Shown here piece after piece: positions 17,556-26,177 of a stretch of 64,000 nt of DNA. The stretch's first letter is position 1; each line of letters opens with the position of its first letter. A program made the position numbers and the translations under genes. The notes beneath the pieces were generated by a model. It saw only the letters and a program-made list of their open reading frames with translations. It was not told where the DNA came from and did no database searches. The stretch covers positions 6,305,501-6,369,500 of the forward strand of contig NZ_CP130630.1 of NCBI RefSeq assembly GCF_030551255.1. Reading direction: 5' to 3'. The stretch comes from Streptomyces sp. NL15-2K (lineage in GTDB: Bacteria; Actinomycetota; Actinomycetes; Streptomycetales; Streptomycetaceae).

Positions 17556-18536
17556 ATGCCGGACGACGCCGCAGCCCGCGATGCCGCAGCACCGGAGAAC
17601 GCAGCTGCCCGGGCCGCCATGGAAGAGGAGTCGGCCTTCTCGCACCCTGCGGTCGACCCCGACATCACGGTGGCGTACGGCGACCATCCCGACCAGCTGA
17701 TCGACTTCTACGCACCGCACGGCGAGCGCGAACCGGGCGGTCCGGCTCCTCTGGTGGTCGTGCTGCACGGGGGTGCCTGGCGGGCGCCGTACGATCGCCG
17801 GCACATCTCGCCGTTCGCGGACTTTCTGGCGCGGCGGGGGTTCGCGGTGGCGAGCGTGGAGTACCGGCGGGGGAGTGTGGGTGCGGGTGCGGGTGCGGGT
17901 GCGGGTGCGGGTGCGGGTGTGGGCGCAGGCTCGGGCTCGGGTGCGCGTGCGGGGGCCGAGGAGTTCGGTCCCGTCGCGGGCCGCTGGCCGGACACCTTCG
18001 ACGACGTGGCCGCCGCGCTGGACGCGCTCCCCGGGCTAGTCCGCGAGGCCCTTCCGCAGGCCGACTCGCGCCGCACGGTAGTCACCGGGCACTCGGCGGG
18101 CGGCCACCTCGCCCTGTGGGCGGCTGCCCGGCACCTACTGCCTGTCGGTGCCCCCTGGCGTATCGACCGGCCCGCCCCGTTGCGCGGTGTGGTCGCCCTC
18201 GCCCCGATCGCCGACTTCTCGGTCGCCGACAAGCTGGACGTCTGCGGGGGTGCCGTACGGCAACTCCTCGGCGGCGACGAGGACTTCGCCGAGCGCCGGC
18301 CGTACGCGGACCCGGCGCTCCTGCTCCCCACCGGCATCGCGACCACGCTCGTCCAGGGGCGCGCGGACCTGGATGTCCCGCAGGCGGTCGCCGAGGCGTA
18401 CGCGGACGCGGCGGCGAAGGCCGGCGAGGTGGTGGGCCTGACGCTCCTGGAGGACGTCGGCCACTTCCCCCTGATCGATCCGGCGGCGGACGCGTGCGCG
18501 GTGGTGGCGGAGGAGATCGCACAACTGGCGTGGTGA
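17556..18536 (+). CDS. Alpha/beta hydrolase, probable formylkynurenine formamidase
   Basis: A 326-aa serine hydrolase with the HGG oxyanion motif (VVLHGGAWRAPYD), nucleophile elbow GHSAGGHLAL (Ser180), acid residue in QGRADLDVP and terminal His in VGHFPLID. Position just after kynA-kynU on the same strand suggests it hydrolyses N-formylkynurenine to kynurenine; that step is otherwise missing here. The substrate is inferred from context. Residues ~108-130 are a Gly-Ala-rich insertion (GAGAGAGAGAGVGAG) encoded by gtgcgg repeats at 17880-17925; homologous enzymes normally lack it and it should form a surface loop. Start ATG with GAGAGGTTGGAG upstream. Confidence 0.75.
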   Translation: MPDDAAARDAAAPENAAARAAMEEESAFSHPAVDPDITVAYGDHPDQLIDFYAPHGEREPGGPAPLVVVLHGGAWRAPYDRRHISPFADFLARRGFAVASVEYRRGSVGAGAGAGAGAGAGVGAGSGSGARAGAEEFGPVAGRWPDTFDDVAAALDALPGLVREALPQADSRRTVVTGHSAGGHLALWAAARHLLPVGAPWRIDRPAPLRGVVALAPIADFSVADKLDVCGGAVRQLLGGDEDFAERRPYADPALLLPTGIATTLVQGRADLDVPQAVAEAYADAAAKAGEVVGLTLLEDVGHFPLIDPAADACAVVAEEIAQLAW

Positions 18537-18583
18537 GAGCCGCCGTTGGCCCGAGCCAGTGACACCCTGAGCGCGGGCAGGGA

Positions 18584-18602
18584 TACCCGTAATACCTGAG
18601 AG
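18584..18602 (+). promoter_or_regulatory. 19-bp motif upstream of first two-component operon
   Basis: tacccgtaatacctgagag, 115 bp before the GTG of the DUF1023 gene. It matches 18 of 19 bases with the motif at 23537 in front of the second two-component operon. A candidate response-regulator or promoter element. Confidence 0.55.
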
Positions 18603-18717
18603 CTACGGCGCAGGTGAGCTCCCTGGCGTGACGCGGACGACGAGCGCGGATTCGTAACTTCCCAACCAGACAAGCCCGATGGGCGGGCGGACTGGGCGGA
18701 CGGGGAGGCAGTCGACC

Positions 18718-19935
18718 GTGGGACGCGAAACGGGGGAGACCGCAGAGGCGGCAGCGACGAACGTTGGGGATGCAGGGCGGGCAGGGCAGGCAGGACGGGC
18801 AGGGCAGGCAGGGGGCGAGGGCACAGGGGGTACAGGGGGCGCGGCAGGGCGGCGAACCGGCGAACGGCGCCGCACGCCTGTCGGAAGCCATATGCCTGTC
18901 GCAAGCCATATGCCTGGCGCAAGCCGTATGCCTGGCGCAAGCCATATGCCTGGCCGACTCGGCACATCCGGTGGGCGCCGCGCACAGAAATGGCTCCGCG
19001 GCTTCCTCGCCGCCCTCGTCACCGCCGCCGTCGTGGCCCCCCTCTCCGCCGCCGCGCAACCGCAGACCCCCGCCCCGGCTCCGGCCGCCCTAGCCCCGGT
19101 GACGGCAGCCACGCTGGACGAGGCGTACGCGGCGAACCGGGCCAATGCCGCGGAGGCGTCCCGGATGGCCGCCGCCCACGGCGACCGGGACCGCGCCGCG
19201 GCGGACCGGGCCATGGCCGACCCGTCCCGCCACTTTCTCGCCTTCGACGGCCGCGGGTCCGGCCGGGCGACGGAGGTCTTCGGCGACCTCGCCCACGCCG
19301 ACCGCGTCGCGGTCCTCGTCCCCGGCTCCGACACCTCGCTCGAGACGTACGCCCGTTTCCGCGCGACCGCGACCCACTTGCAGAGCGAGCTGGCACGGCA
19401 GGCTCCCGCAGGGACCCGCACCGCGGTCGTGGCCTGGCTGGGCTACGAAACGCCGGGCACGATCAGCACGACCGTCACCACGACGGGCCGCGCCGAGCAG
19501 GCGGCCCCGCACCTGCGGGAGTTCATACGGCACCTGCGCGGCATCGTCGGCGAGCAGGCCCGGGTATCCCTGGCCTGCCACTCGTACGGCTCGGTCGTCT
19601 GCGGCCGCGCCGCATCCGGTGTGGACGCGGACGACATCGCCCTGGTCGGCAGCCCCGGCACCGGCGCCGACACGGCCGCGTCCCTGCACACCCGGGCCCG
19701 GGTCTGGGCGGCCCGGGGCAGTGACGACTGGGTGCGGGAGGTTCCGCATGTCAAGGCCGACCTGTTCGGTACGACCGTCGGCTTCGGCACCGATCCCGTC
19801 TCCCCGTCCTTCGGGGCCCGCGTCTTCGCCGCCGGCGACGGCGGCCACAGCGACTACTTCGCACCGGGCTCGCTCTCTCTGACCAACCTGGCCCGGATCG
19901 TCCTCGGCGAGACCTCGAAGGTGACCCATGCGTGA
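18718..19935 (+). CDS. DUF1023 alpha/beta hydrolase, secreted or membrane-anchored
   Basis: A 405-aa protein. After a low-complexity Gly/Ala/Gln/Arg leader come four hexapeptide-type repeats (MPGASH/R) from 18-bp DNA repeats at 18876-18947, then one hydrophobic segment (FLAALVTAAVVAPLSAAA) and an alpha/beta-hydrolase domain of the actinobacterial DUF1023 family: VAVLVPGSDTS, WLGYETPGT, the elbow ACHSYGSVVCG, VGSPGTGADTA, and HSDYF with the likely catalytic His. The GTG at 18718 is chosen because GGGGAGG lies 9 nt upstream; an ATG at 18679 has none. It overlaps the acyltransferase by 8 bp. Substrate unknown. Confidence 0.72.
   Translation: MGRETGETAEAAATNVGDAGRAGQAGRAGQAGGEGTGGTGGAAGRRTGERRRTPVGSHMPVASHMPGASRMPGASHMPGRLGTSGGRRAQKWLRGFLAALVTAAVVAPLSAAAQPQTPAPAPAALAPVTAATLDEAYAANRANAAEASRMAAAHGDRDRAAADRAMADPSRHFLAFDGRGSGRATEVFGDLAHADRVAVLVPGSDTSLETYARFRATATHLQSELARQAPAGTRTAVVAWLGYETPGTISTTVTTTGRAEQAAPHLREFIRHLRGIVGEQARVSLACHSYGSVVCGRAASGVDADDIALVGSPGTGADTAASLHTRARVWAARGSDDWVREVPHVKADLFGTTVGFGTDPVSPSFGARVFAAGDGGHSDYFAPGSLSLTNLARIVLGETSKVTHA
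18876..18947 (+). repeat. Four 18-bp in-frame repeats
   Basis: Copies start at 18876, 18894, 18912 and 18930, with a partial fifth at 18948. Unit is gcctggcgcaagccatat with few changes. They encode hexapeptides in the N-terminal leader of the DUF1023 hydrolase. Confidence 0.85.
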
Positions 19936-21334
19936 GAAGTCCCAGGAGACGGCTCGCGGGACAGCCCATGAGACGGCCCGCGGGACGGCCCATGAGACGG
20001 CCCGCGGGACGGCCCATGAGAAGACCCGCGGGACGACCCATGAGACGGCCCGCGAGACGACCCATGACAAGACCCGCGCGACGGCCCATGACAAGACCCG
20101 CGAGAAGGCCCATGAGCCGACCCGCAAGACGGCCCCGCACCGCGCGTGGGAGGGCATACGACGGGGCGCCGACCGGGTCGACGCCGCCACCCCCGCGCAC
20201 CGGGACCGCGCGGTCGACGCCCTGCGCGCCTTCGCCATCCTCGGTGTCGTCCTCGGCCACTGGCTCGTGACGGCGCTGGTCGCGGACGGCGGCGGACTGC
20301 GTACCGCGAGCCCGTTGCGGTACATGCCCTGGCTGGCCCCGATCTCCTGGGTCTTCCAGACGCTGGCCGTGTTCTTCCTGGTGGGCGGCCACGTGGCGAC
20401 ACGCGGCTACGCCTCGGCCCGCGCCCGCGGGACGACGTACGGCCCATGGCTGGCCACCCGTATGTCCAGACTCTTCAAACCGGTCGCGGCCGTCCTGGTG
20501 CTGTGGACGGTGATGGCGATCGCCCTCCTCCTCACGGGCGCCGAGTTCGCGACCGTGCACACGCTGGTCAAGCTGGCCCTGTCCCCCCTCTGGTTCCTCC
20601 TCGTCTTCGCGGCCCTGACGGCGGCGACCCCCTTGCTGACGCGGCTCAACCCGCTCTGGCCGCTGGCGGTCGTTCTTCACGTGGACCTGCTGCGCTTCGG
20701 ACTCGGCGGCCCGCCCTGGCTCGGCTGGGTGAACGTGGCGGCGGGCTGGCTGGTGCCGTACACCTTGGGCGCCGCCTGGACCCGCGGGGAGCTGGACCGC
20801 CGCCGCGCGGGCTGGCTGCTGCTGACGGGCGGTGCGCTGACCACGGTGATGCTGGTCGCCGGGGCGGGCTACCCGGCGTCGATGGTCGGCGTCCCCGGAG
20901 TCGCGGTCTCCAACCTGAACCCGCCGACCCTGGTCGCCGTCACCTTCGGCCTGGCCCAGTGCGGCCTGGCCCTGCTCCTGCGGGACCGGCTGCGCCGGGC
21001 GATGAACCGGCCCCTGGCCTGGGCGGCGGTGGCCCTGGTCAACCTCTCCGCGATGACGATCTTCCTCTGGCACCAGACGGCCCTGATGGCCACGACGGCC
21101 ACGGGTCTCCTCGCGGGCCGCCTCCCCGGCCTGCACACACTCCCCGACGGCCTGGGCTGGGTGGCGGCGCGCCTGGCCTGGCTCCCGGTCTTCACCCTCG
21201 CCCTGACGATCTGCTGGGCTGCCTTCCGCTCCTACGAACAGGGCCCGCGCCGCCGCGCCGGCCGCCCGTCCCGAGTCGTCCGCGTCCACCGGCGCCCGCG
21301 TTCCAGGGGAACGAAGGCGGCCCGCGATGCCTAA
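19928..21334 (+). CDS. Membrane acyltransferase (family 3) with octapeptide-repeat N-terminus
   Basis: The 468-aa protein begins with a hydrophilic region of eight tandem octapeptides of the form ETARGTAH (residues 7-70). The acyltransferase-3 domain follows: RDRAVDALRAFAILGVVLGHWL, with the catalytic-type His in GHW, and FFLVGGHVATRGY, then about ten membrane helices to residue ~435 and a basic C-terminal tail. The family O-acylates sugars, peptides or envelope polymers. ATG overlaps the preceding stop by 8 bp and its own stop overlaps the sensor kinase by 8 bp, so it is within a coupled operon. The repeat is unlike typical family members. Confidence 0.78.
   Translation: MREKSQETARGTAHETARGTAHETARGTAHEKTRGTTHETARETTHDKTRATAHDKTREKAHEPTRKTAPHRAWEGIRRGADRVDAATPAHRDRAVDALRAFAILGVVLGHWLVTALVADGGGLRTASPLRYMPWLAPISWVFQTLAVFFLVGGHVATRGYASARARGTTYGPWLATRMSRLFKPVAAVLVLWTVMAIALLLTGAEFATVHTLVKLALSPLWFLLVFAALTAATPLLTRLNPLWPLAVVLHVDLLRFGLGGPPWLGWVNVAAGWLVPYTLGAAWTRGELDRRRAGWLLLTGGALTTVMLVAGAGYPASMVGVPGVAVSNLNPPTLVAVTFGLAQCGLALLLRDRLRRAMNRPLAWAAVALVNLSAMTIFLWHQTALMATTATGLLAGRLPGLHTLPDGLGWVAARLAWLPVFTLALTICWAAFRSYEQGPRRRAGRPSRVVRVHRRPRSRGTKAARDA
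19946..20137 (+). repeat. Eight 24-bp in-frame repeats
   Basis: Unit gagacggcccgcgggacggc + ccat. The first three copies are nearly identical and later ones diverge. They encode eight octapeptides rich in Thr, Ala, Arg, His and acidic residues, with alternating charge. Confidence 0.88.
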
Positions 21335-22811
21335 GGTTGACGACGTGACGGAGACGGGGACCGAGCACGGGATCGCGAGCCGCGTCCTGCGCGGGCTGCG
21401 GGTGCTGCGCGACGACCTGTGGACGCTCAGGCCGGAGCCGCTGCCCGCCGTCGGACGGCTGCGCCGGTGGCCGCACGTCGTGCTGTTCCTGCCCGCGCTC
21501 GGCATCACGATCGGCGGCACGGCCCAGCTCACGGACAACGGGAAACTGGGCTTCGGCCTCGCCTTCCTGATCGCCCTCGCGCAGGGCGGCGCGGTGCTGC
21601 TCGCGCTGTGGTGGCCCGTCCCGGCGTGGTGGCTGTCGATAGCGGCCACGGTGGTGGGCGCCGTCGCGGTACGCGGCCTGCTGCTCTCCGGCGTGACGGA
21701 CGACTTCACCTGGCCATGGGCCGCGTCCGGCATCATCGCGCACCTGCTCGTCCTGCTGCTGCTCGCCCTGCGGGTGCGCACGCGTGTCTCGGTTGAGGCG
21801 CTGGCCCTGACCGTGCTGGCCACCTACCTCCTCCAAGGACCGCTGGGCGCACCGGACTTCCAGGACACCGGCGTACTCGCGATCGCCCTTTCCGCGGTCG
21901 TCGTACTCCTCGGCATCGCGCTCCGCGGTCGCCGCGAGGCGCGCGCGGAACTCGGCCGGCAGGCCACGCTCACCGCCGAGGAGCGGGCGCGGCGCACGCT
22001 GCTGGAGGAGCGCAACCGCATCGCGCGCGAGCTGCACGACGTGGTGGCCCACCACATGTCCGTCATCTCGATCCAGGCACAGGTCGCGCCGCACCTCGTC
22101 GCCGACCCGCCCGACGAGCTCAAGGAGAACCTCGCGGGAATCCGGCAGAACGCGCTGGAGGCGCTGACCGAGCTGCGCCACGTCCTGGGCGTGCTGCGTC
22201 AGGAGAATCCCGACGCCCAGGAGCCGTCCGACGGATCAGATACCGAGACCGAGACCGACACCGACACCGGCACCGCCCCGCACGCCCCGCAGCCCACCCT
22301 CGACCGGCTCGACGCGCTCCTGGCGAACACCCGGGCCGCGGGCCTGGCCGTCACCGTCGAGGTCGTGGGGAAACGGCGGCCGCTGCCGCCCGGCGTGGAG
22401 CTGTCGGCGTACCGGATAGTGCAGGAGGCACTGAGCAACGTCCTGCGCCACGCGCCCGGTGCGCACGCCTGTATCGAACTCGCCTACCTCTCGGGCGCGT
22501 TGAACGTCAAGGTCGTCAACTCCCGGCCGACGCGGCCCGCCCCGCAGTCGCCGGGCGCCGGACACGGGCTGCTCGGCATGCGGGAGCGGGCCACGATGCT
22601 CGGCGGTGCCCTGCAAGCGGGGCCCGGTCCGGACGGCGGTTACCGGGTGTCCGCGTACCTCCCGGCGGCCGAGCTCTCCGAGGGCCTGTACTACACCCCG
22701 TCGGGCGGCATCGCCCTCACCGAGCCGGTCACGGACCCCGTCCCCATCACCGATACGGTCAGCCATCCGGCCCCCGACCAGGCCACGGACCCGAAGGACG
22801 ACACCGCATGA
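21327..22811 (+). CDS. Sensor histidine kinase, NarL/DesK type
   Basis: A 494-aa kinase. Residues ~45-205 hold about five to six membrane helices. The HisKA_3 dimerisation/phosphoacceptor segment is ERNRIARELHDVVAHHMSVISIQAQ with phospho-His His237. The ATP-binding domain shows the N-box YRIVQEALSNVLRHA and the G-box GAGHGLLGMRERATMLGG. An acidic Thr/Glu/Asp linker sits between them, and the last ~50 residues are an extra tail. It overlaps the acyltransferase by 8 bp and the response regulator by 4 bp (ATGA). The signal is unknown; an envelope signal would fit the two upstream genes. Confidence 0.9.
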   Translation: MPKVDDVTETGTEHGIASRVLRGLRVLRDDLWTLRPEPLPAVGRLRRWPHVVLFLPALGITIGGTAQLTDNGKLGFGLAFLIALAQGGAVLLALWWPVPAWWLSIAATVVGAVAVRGLLLSGVTDDFTWPWAASGIIAHLLVLLLLALRVRTRVSVEALALTVLATYLLQGPLGAPDFQDTGVLAIALSAVVVLLGIALRGRREARAELGRQATLTAEERARRTLLEERNRIARELHDVVAHHMSVISIQAQVAPHLVADPPDELKENLAGIRQNALEALTELRHVLGVLRQENPDAQEPSDGSDTETETDTDTGTAPHAPQPTLDRLDALLANTRAAGLAVTVEVVGKRRPLPPGVELSAYRIVQEALSNVLRHAPGAHACIELAYLSGALNVKVVNSRPTRPAPQSPGAGHGLLGMRERATMLGGALQAGPGPDGGYRVSAYLPAAELSEGLYYTPSGGIALTEPVTDPVPITDTVSHPAPDQATDPKDDTA

Positions 22812-23482
22812 CGAGCGGCACCATCCGCGTACTCATCGCCGACGACCAGCAGATGGTCCGGCAGGGCTTCACCGTGCTGCTCAACACCCAGCCCGACATC
22901 GACGTGATCGGCCAGGCGGTGGACGGCCTGGACGCCGTCGCCAAGGTCGCCGAACTCGCCCCGGACGTCGTGCTCATGGACATCCGCATGCCCGAGCTCG
23001 GCGGGATCGAGGCCACGCGCCGCATCACCGGCGAGCGGCCGGACATCAAGGTGCTGGTGCTCACCACCTTCGACCTCGACGAGTACGTGTACGAGGCGCT
23101 CAGAGCCGGAGCGTCCGGCTTTCTGCTGAAGGACGCCTCGGCGGACAAGCTGGCCGAGGCGGTGCGGGTGGTGGCGGCCGGGGACGCGCTGCTCGCGCCG
23201 GGGATCACGCGGCGGCTGATCGCCGAGTTCTCCCGGCTGGACGACCGGCCCCGCGCCCCGCTGAAGGAACGCGTCGGCGGTCTGACCGAGCGGGAGACGG
23301 AGGTGCTCGCCCTGATCGCGCAGGGCCTGTCGAACGCGGAGATCGCCGAGCGCCTCGTCGTCGCCGAACAGACGGTGAAGACGCACGTCGGCCGGATCCT
23401 GGTGAAGCTGGGGCTCAGAGACCGGACGCAGGCGGCGGTGTTCGCGTACGAGTCGGGGCTGGTACGGCCGTCGGGGTATTGA
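22808..23482 (+). CDS. Response regulator, NarL/LuxR type
   Basis: A 224-aa regulator with a receiver domain (acidic pair DD at 12-13, phospho-Asp58 in VVLMDIRMPE, Thr in LTTFD, Lys in GFLLKDAS) and a LuxR helix-turn-helix (LTERETEVLALIAQGLSNAEIAERLVVAEQTVKTHVGRIL). Partner of the overlapping kinase. It is highly similar to the regulator at 24955, so the two may bind similar sites; both operons carry the same 19-bp upstream motif. Confidence 0.93.
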   Translation: MTSGTIRVLIADDQQMVRQGFTVLLNTQPDIDVIGQAVDGLDAVAKVAELAPDVVLMDIRMPELGGIEATRRITGERPDIKVLVLTTFDLDEYVYEALRAGASGFLLKDASADKLAEAVRVVAAGDALLAPGITRRLIAEFSRLDDRPRAPLKERVGGLTERETEVLALIAQGLSNAEIAERLVVAEQTVKTHVGRILVKLGLRDRTQAAVFAYESGLVRPSGY

Positions 23483-23536
23483 CCTGCGTCGATCCGGTCC
23501 GGTGTGACCCAGTCGGGTCCGATCCGAGTGCGGATG

Positions 23537-23555
23537 TACCCGTAGTACCTGAGAG
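23537..23555 (+). promoter_or_regulatory. 19-bp motif upstream of second two-component operon
   Basis: tacccgtagtacctgagag, 65 bp before the GTG of the second sensor kinase. One base differs from the copy at 18584. Confidence 0.55.
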
Positions 23556-23620
23556 GGACGCCGAATGACCCGTCTCACTGGTGACGACCGCGACCCCCTT
23601 CCCCGCCTACCGTTCTGTAC

Positions 23621-24958
23621 GTGACCGAGACGACCCAGATCCACACCACGCCGCCGGGCGACGGAGCCAAGTCGCGCAGCCCGGAGTTCCGGCTGGCCGC
23701 GGACGCCCTGCGCGGGCTGCGGCAGGACCTGTTCCACGACGCCTTCGCCTACCGCCCGCTCCCTCGCTTGCGCGGCGACGGCCCGCTGACCAGGCGGCTG
23801 CCCGCGCGTCTGCGGGAGTACGCGGTCTGGACGCCGCACGCCGTGATCGCCACGGCCGCCTTGTTCGCCTTGTTCATCGCCACCGTCGACCAAGGCCTGG
23901 GCCTGATGCTCGGCCCGCTCGCCGTGATCCCGATCCTGCTGACCATGGCCCGGCCGGTCGGAGCGTTCTGGCTGTCGATGGCGGCGACCCCGTTCTCTCT
24001 CCTGTTCGGCGACCAGTGGGGCGAGTGGCCCTGGCTGGCGGGCAGCTTCGCCTGCCATCTGACAGTGCTGACGGTGGTGGCCGTGCGCACCAGGCCGCGC
24101 ACGGCCGGGTGGATGTGGGCGCTGACCGCGGCGTACGGCATCCTCGCGGAGACGCTGTTCGGCTCGGGCCACTACGACGGCACCAACACCGCCTCCATGC
24201 TGGTCGTCTCCGCACTGATCCTGCTCTGCGTCGCCGTCTGGCACATCCGTCGCGCGGCCGAGCAGGAGGTGACCGCTCAGCAGACGGTGACCGCGCACGA
24301 GCGCTCCCGCCGCACGCTCCTGGAGGAGCGCACCACGATCGCCCGCGAGCTGCACGACGTGGTCGCGCACCACATGTCGGTCGTCGCCATCCAGGCGGAG
24401 GCCGCCCCCTACCGGGTGGAGAACCCGCCGCCGGAGCTGGAGCGCGCCTTCGTGACGATCCGGGAGAACGCGGTCGCGGCCCTCACCGAGCTGCGTCGCG
24501 TCCTGGGCGTCGTCCGCGCCGAGGACTACGAGGCCCCGGACGCCCCGCAGCCCACCCTCGCCGACCTGGACGGTCTGCTCACCAATGTGCGGGACACGGG
24601 CCTGAGCGCCGAGAAGGTGATGACCGGAGCGGTGCGGGAACTCCCGCAGGGCGTCGAGCTGTCGGCGTACCGCATAGTCCAGGAGGCGCTGAGCAACACC
24701 CTGCGGCATGCGCCCGGCGCGAGCGCCCGCGTCGAGATCGGTTACGTCCTCGGCGGCCTGGGCCTGCGCATAGTCAACGGCCCGCCGCCCGCGCCGGCCC
24801 TGCTGAAGCCCTCGCCCGGAGCGGGGCACGGCATCACCGGCATGCGGGAGCGCGTCTCCATGCTGAACGGCGAGATGACGGCGGGCCCGACGGACGAGGG
24901 AGGCTATGAGGTGGCGGTGTTCCTGCCGGTGACCGGTGTGAGCGAGGGTGAGGCATGA
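23621..24958 (+). CDS. Sensor histidine kinase, NarL/DesK type (second copy)
   Basis: A 445-aa paralogue of the kinase at 21327. It has about five to six membrane helices between residues ~68 and 215. The phosphoacceptor segment is ERTTIARELHDVVAHHMSVVAIQAEA (His245), with YRIVQEALSNTLRHAPGA as N-box and GAGHGITGMRERVSML as G-box. GTG 23621 is preceded by ACCGTTCTGTAC, so a very short leader is likely. It overlaps its response regulator by 4 bp. The kinase-regulator pair probably arose by duplication of the neighbouring pair; the membrane domains differ, implying different signals. Confidence 0.9.
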   Translation: MTETTQIHTTPPGDGAKSRSPEFRLAADALRGLRQDLFHDAFAYRPLPRLRGDGPLTRRLPARLREYAVWTPHAVIATAALFALFIATVDQGLGLMLGPLAVIPILLTMARPVGAFWLSMAATPFSLLFGDQWGEWPWLAGSFACHLTVLTVVAVRTRPRTAGWMWALTAAYGILAETLFGSGHYDGTNTASMLVVSALILLCVAVWHIRRAAEQEVTAQQTVTAHERSRRTLLEERTTIARELHDVVAHHMSVVAIQAEAAPYRVENPPPELERAFVTIRENAVAALTELRRVLGVVRAEDYEAPDAPQPTLADLDGLLTNVRDTGLSAEKVMTGAVRELPQGVELSAYRIVQEALSNTLRHAPGASARVEIGYVLGGLGLRIVNGPPPAPALLKPSPGAGHGITGMRERVSMLNGEMTAGPTDEGGYEVAVFLPVTGVSEGEA

Positions 24959-25620
24959 CCATCCGCGTCCTGATCGCGGACGACCAGATGATGGTGCGCG
25001 AGGGCTTCTCGGTCCTGCTGAACGCGATGCCGGACATCGAGGTCGTGGGCGAGGCCGTCAACGGCCGCGAGGCGGTCGACCGCGTTCGCGAGCTCGCCCC
25101 CGACGTGGTCCTGATGGACATCCGCATGCCCGAGCTGAACGGCATCGAGGCGACCCGGGAGATCGTCGCCGCGGACGGAGCGGCCAAGGTGCTGGTGCTC
25201 ACCACCTTCGACCTCGACGAGTACGTGTACCAGGCGCTCAGGGCGGGAGCCTCCGGCTTCCTCCTCAAGGACGCCTCGGCCCGCCAACTCGCCGACGGCG
25301 TAAGGGTGGTGGCCTCCGGAGAGGCGCTGCTGGCACCCTCGGTGACCAGACGGCTGATCACCGAGTTCTCCAAAATGTCCACCACACCACGCCTCCCGCC
25401 CACCGCGCAGGCGGCGTACGGAGACCTGACCGAGCGGGAGACGGAGGTACTGGTCCTGATCGCACAGGGCCTGTCCAACGCGGAGATAGCGGAGCGTCTG
25501 GTGGTGGCCGAGTCGACGATCAAGACACACGTCAGCAGGGTCCTGGTGAAGCTCGGCCTCAGGGATCGCACGCAGGCCGCGGTGTTCGCGTACGAGGCAC
25601 GACTGGTCACACCGGGCTGA
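24955..25620 (+). CDS. Response regulator, NarL/LuxR type (second copy)
   Basis: The 221-aa partner of the preceding kinase. Receiver domain with DD at 9-10, phospho-Asp55 (VVLMDIRMPELNGIEA), LTTFDLDEYVYQALRAGASGFLLKDAS; LuxR-type helix-turn-helix LTERETEVLVLIAQGLSNAEIAERLVVAESTIKTHVSRVL. Nearly identical to the regulator at 22808 in the recognition region, so cross-regulation is plausible. No DNA target is known from sequence alone. Confidence 0.93.
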   Translation: MTIRVLIADDQMMVREGFSVLLNAMPDIEVVGEAVNGREAVDRVRELAPDVVLMDIRMPELNGIEATREIVAADGAAKVLVLTTFDLDEYVYQALRAGASGFLLKDASARQLADGVRVVASGEALLAPSVTRRLITEFSKMSTTPRLPPTAQAAYGDLTERETEVLVLIAQGLSNAEIAERLVVAESTIKTHVSRVLVKLGLRDRTQAAVFAYEARLVTPG

Positions 25621-25674
25621 GCGGTCCGCGCGGTCCGCACGGCCGGGGCGTGGGGGGAGAAGTACGGTGAGGGC

Positions 25675-26109
25675 ATGGAACAGCGCATCACGTTGATCAC
25701 GCTGGGCGTTTCCGATCCGGCCCGTGCAAAGGCCTTCTACGAGGCCTTGGGCTGGCGCGGCCAGGAAGTCGAGGAGACCGTCTTCTTCCAGGCGGGCGGC
25801 CTCGGACTGGTCCTCTGGAGCCGCGACAAACTCGCCAGGGACTGCGGCCTGGAGCCCGGCCCGACGGGCGGTTTCGACGGCATCGTCCTGGCGCACAACG
25901 TCCGATCCGACGCGGAGGTCGACGCACTGCTCGCCGCCGCGGAGCGGGCAGGCGGCACCATCACCAAGCCCGCGGCCGTCAACGCCGTCGGCTTCTACTC
26001 CAGCGCCTTCACCGACCCGGACGGCCACGCCTGGGAGATCGCCCACAACCCCGGATTCCCCCTCGCCGAGGACGGCACGATCACGCTCCCGGATTTCGCC
26101 AGCGACTAG
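25675..26109 (+). CDS. VOC superfamily (glyoxalase-like) protein
   Basis: A 144-aa protein with the betaalphabetabetabeta halves of the vicinal-oxygen-chelate fold: ITLITLGVSDPARAKAFYEALGW at the N-terminus and GYxSxAFTDPDGHAWEIAHNPGF-like sequence at the C-terminus. Metal-ligand positions typical of glyoxalases are only partly apparent, so it may be a lyase, dioxygenase or an antibiotic-binding relative. A TACGGT hexamer ends 6 nt before the ATG, indicating leaderless translation. It stands between a two-component operon and the P450 gene. Confidence 0.82.
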   Translation: MEQRITLITLGVSDPARAKAFYEALGWRGQEVEETVFFQAGGLGLVLWSRDKLARDCGLEPGPTGGFDGIVLAHNVRSDAEVDALLAAAERAGGTITKPAAVNAVGFYSSAFTDPDGHAWEIAHNPGFPLAEDGTITLPDFASD

Positions 26110-26177
26110 GGGCAGGGACAGCGACAGCGACAGGACGCCCCTGGTCAGCGAGGACGTCGGCAGGCTAGCGTCCGTGC

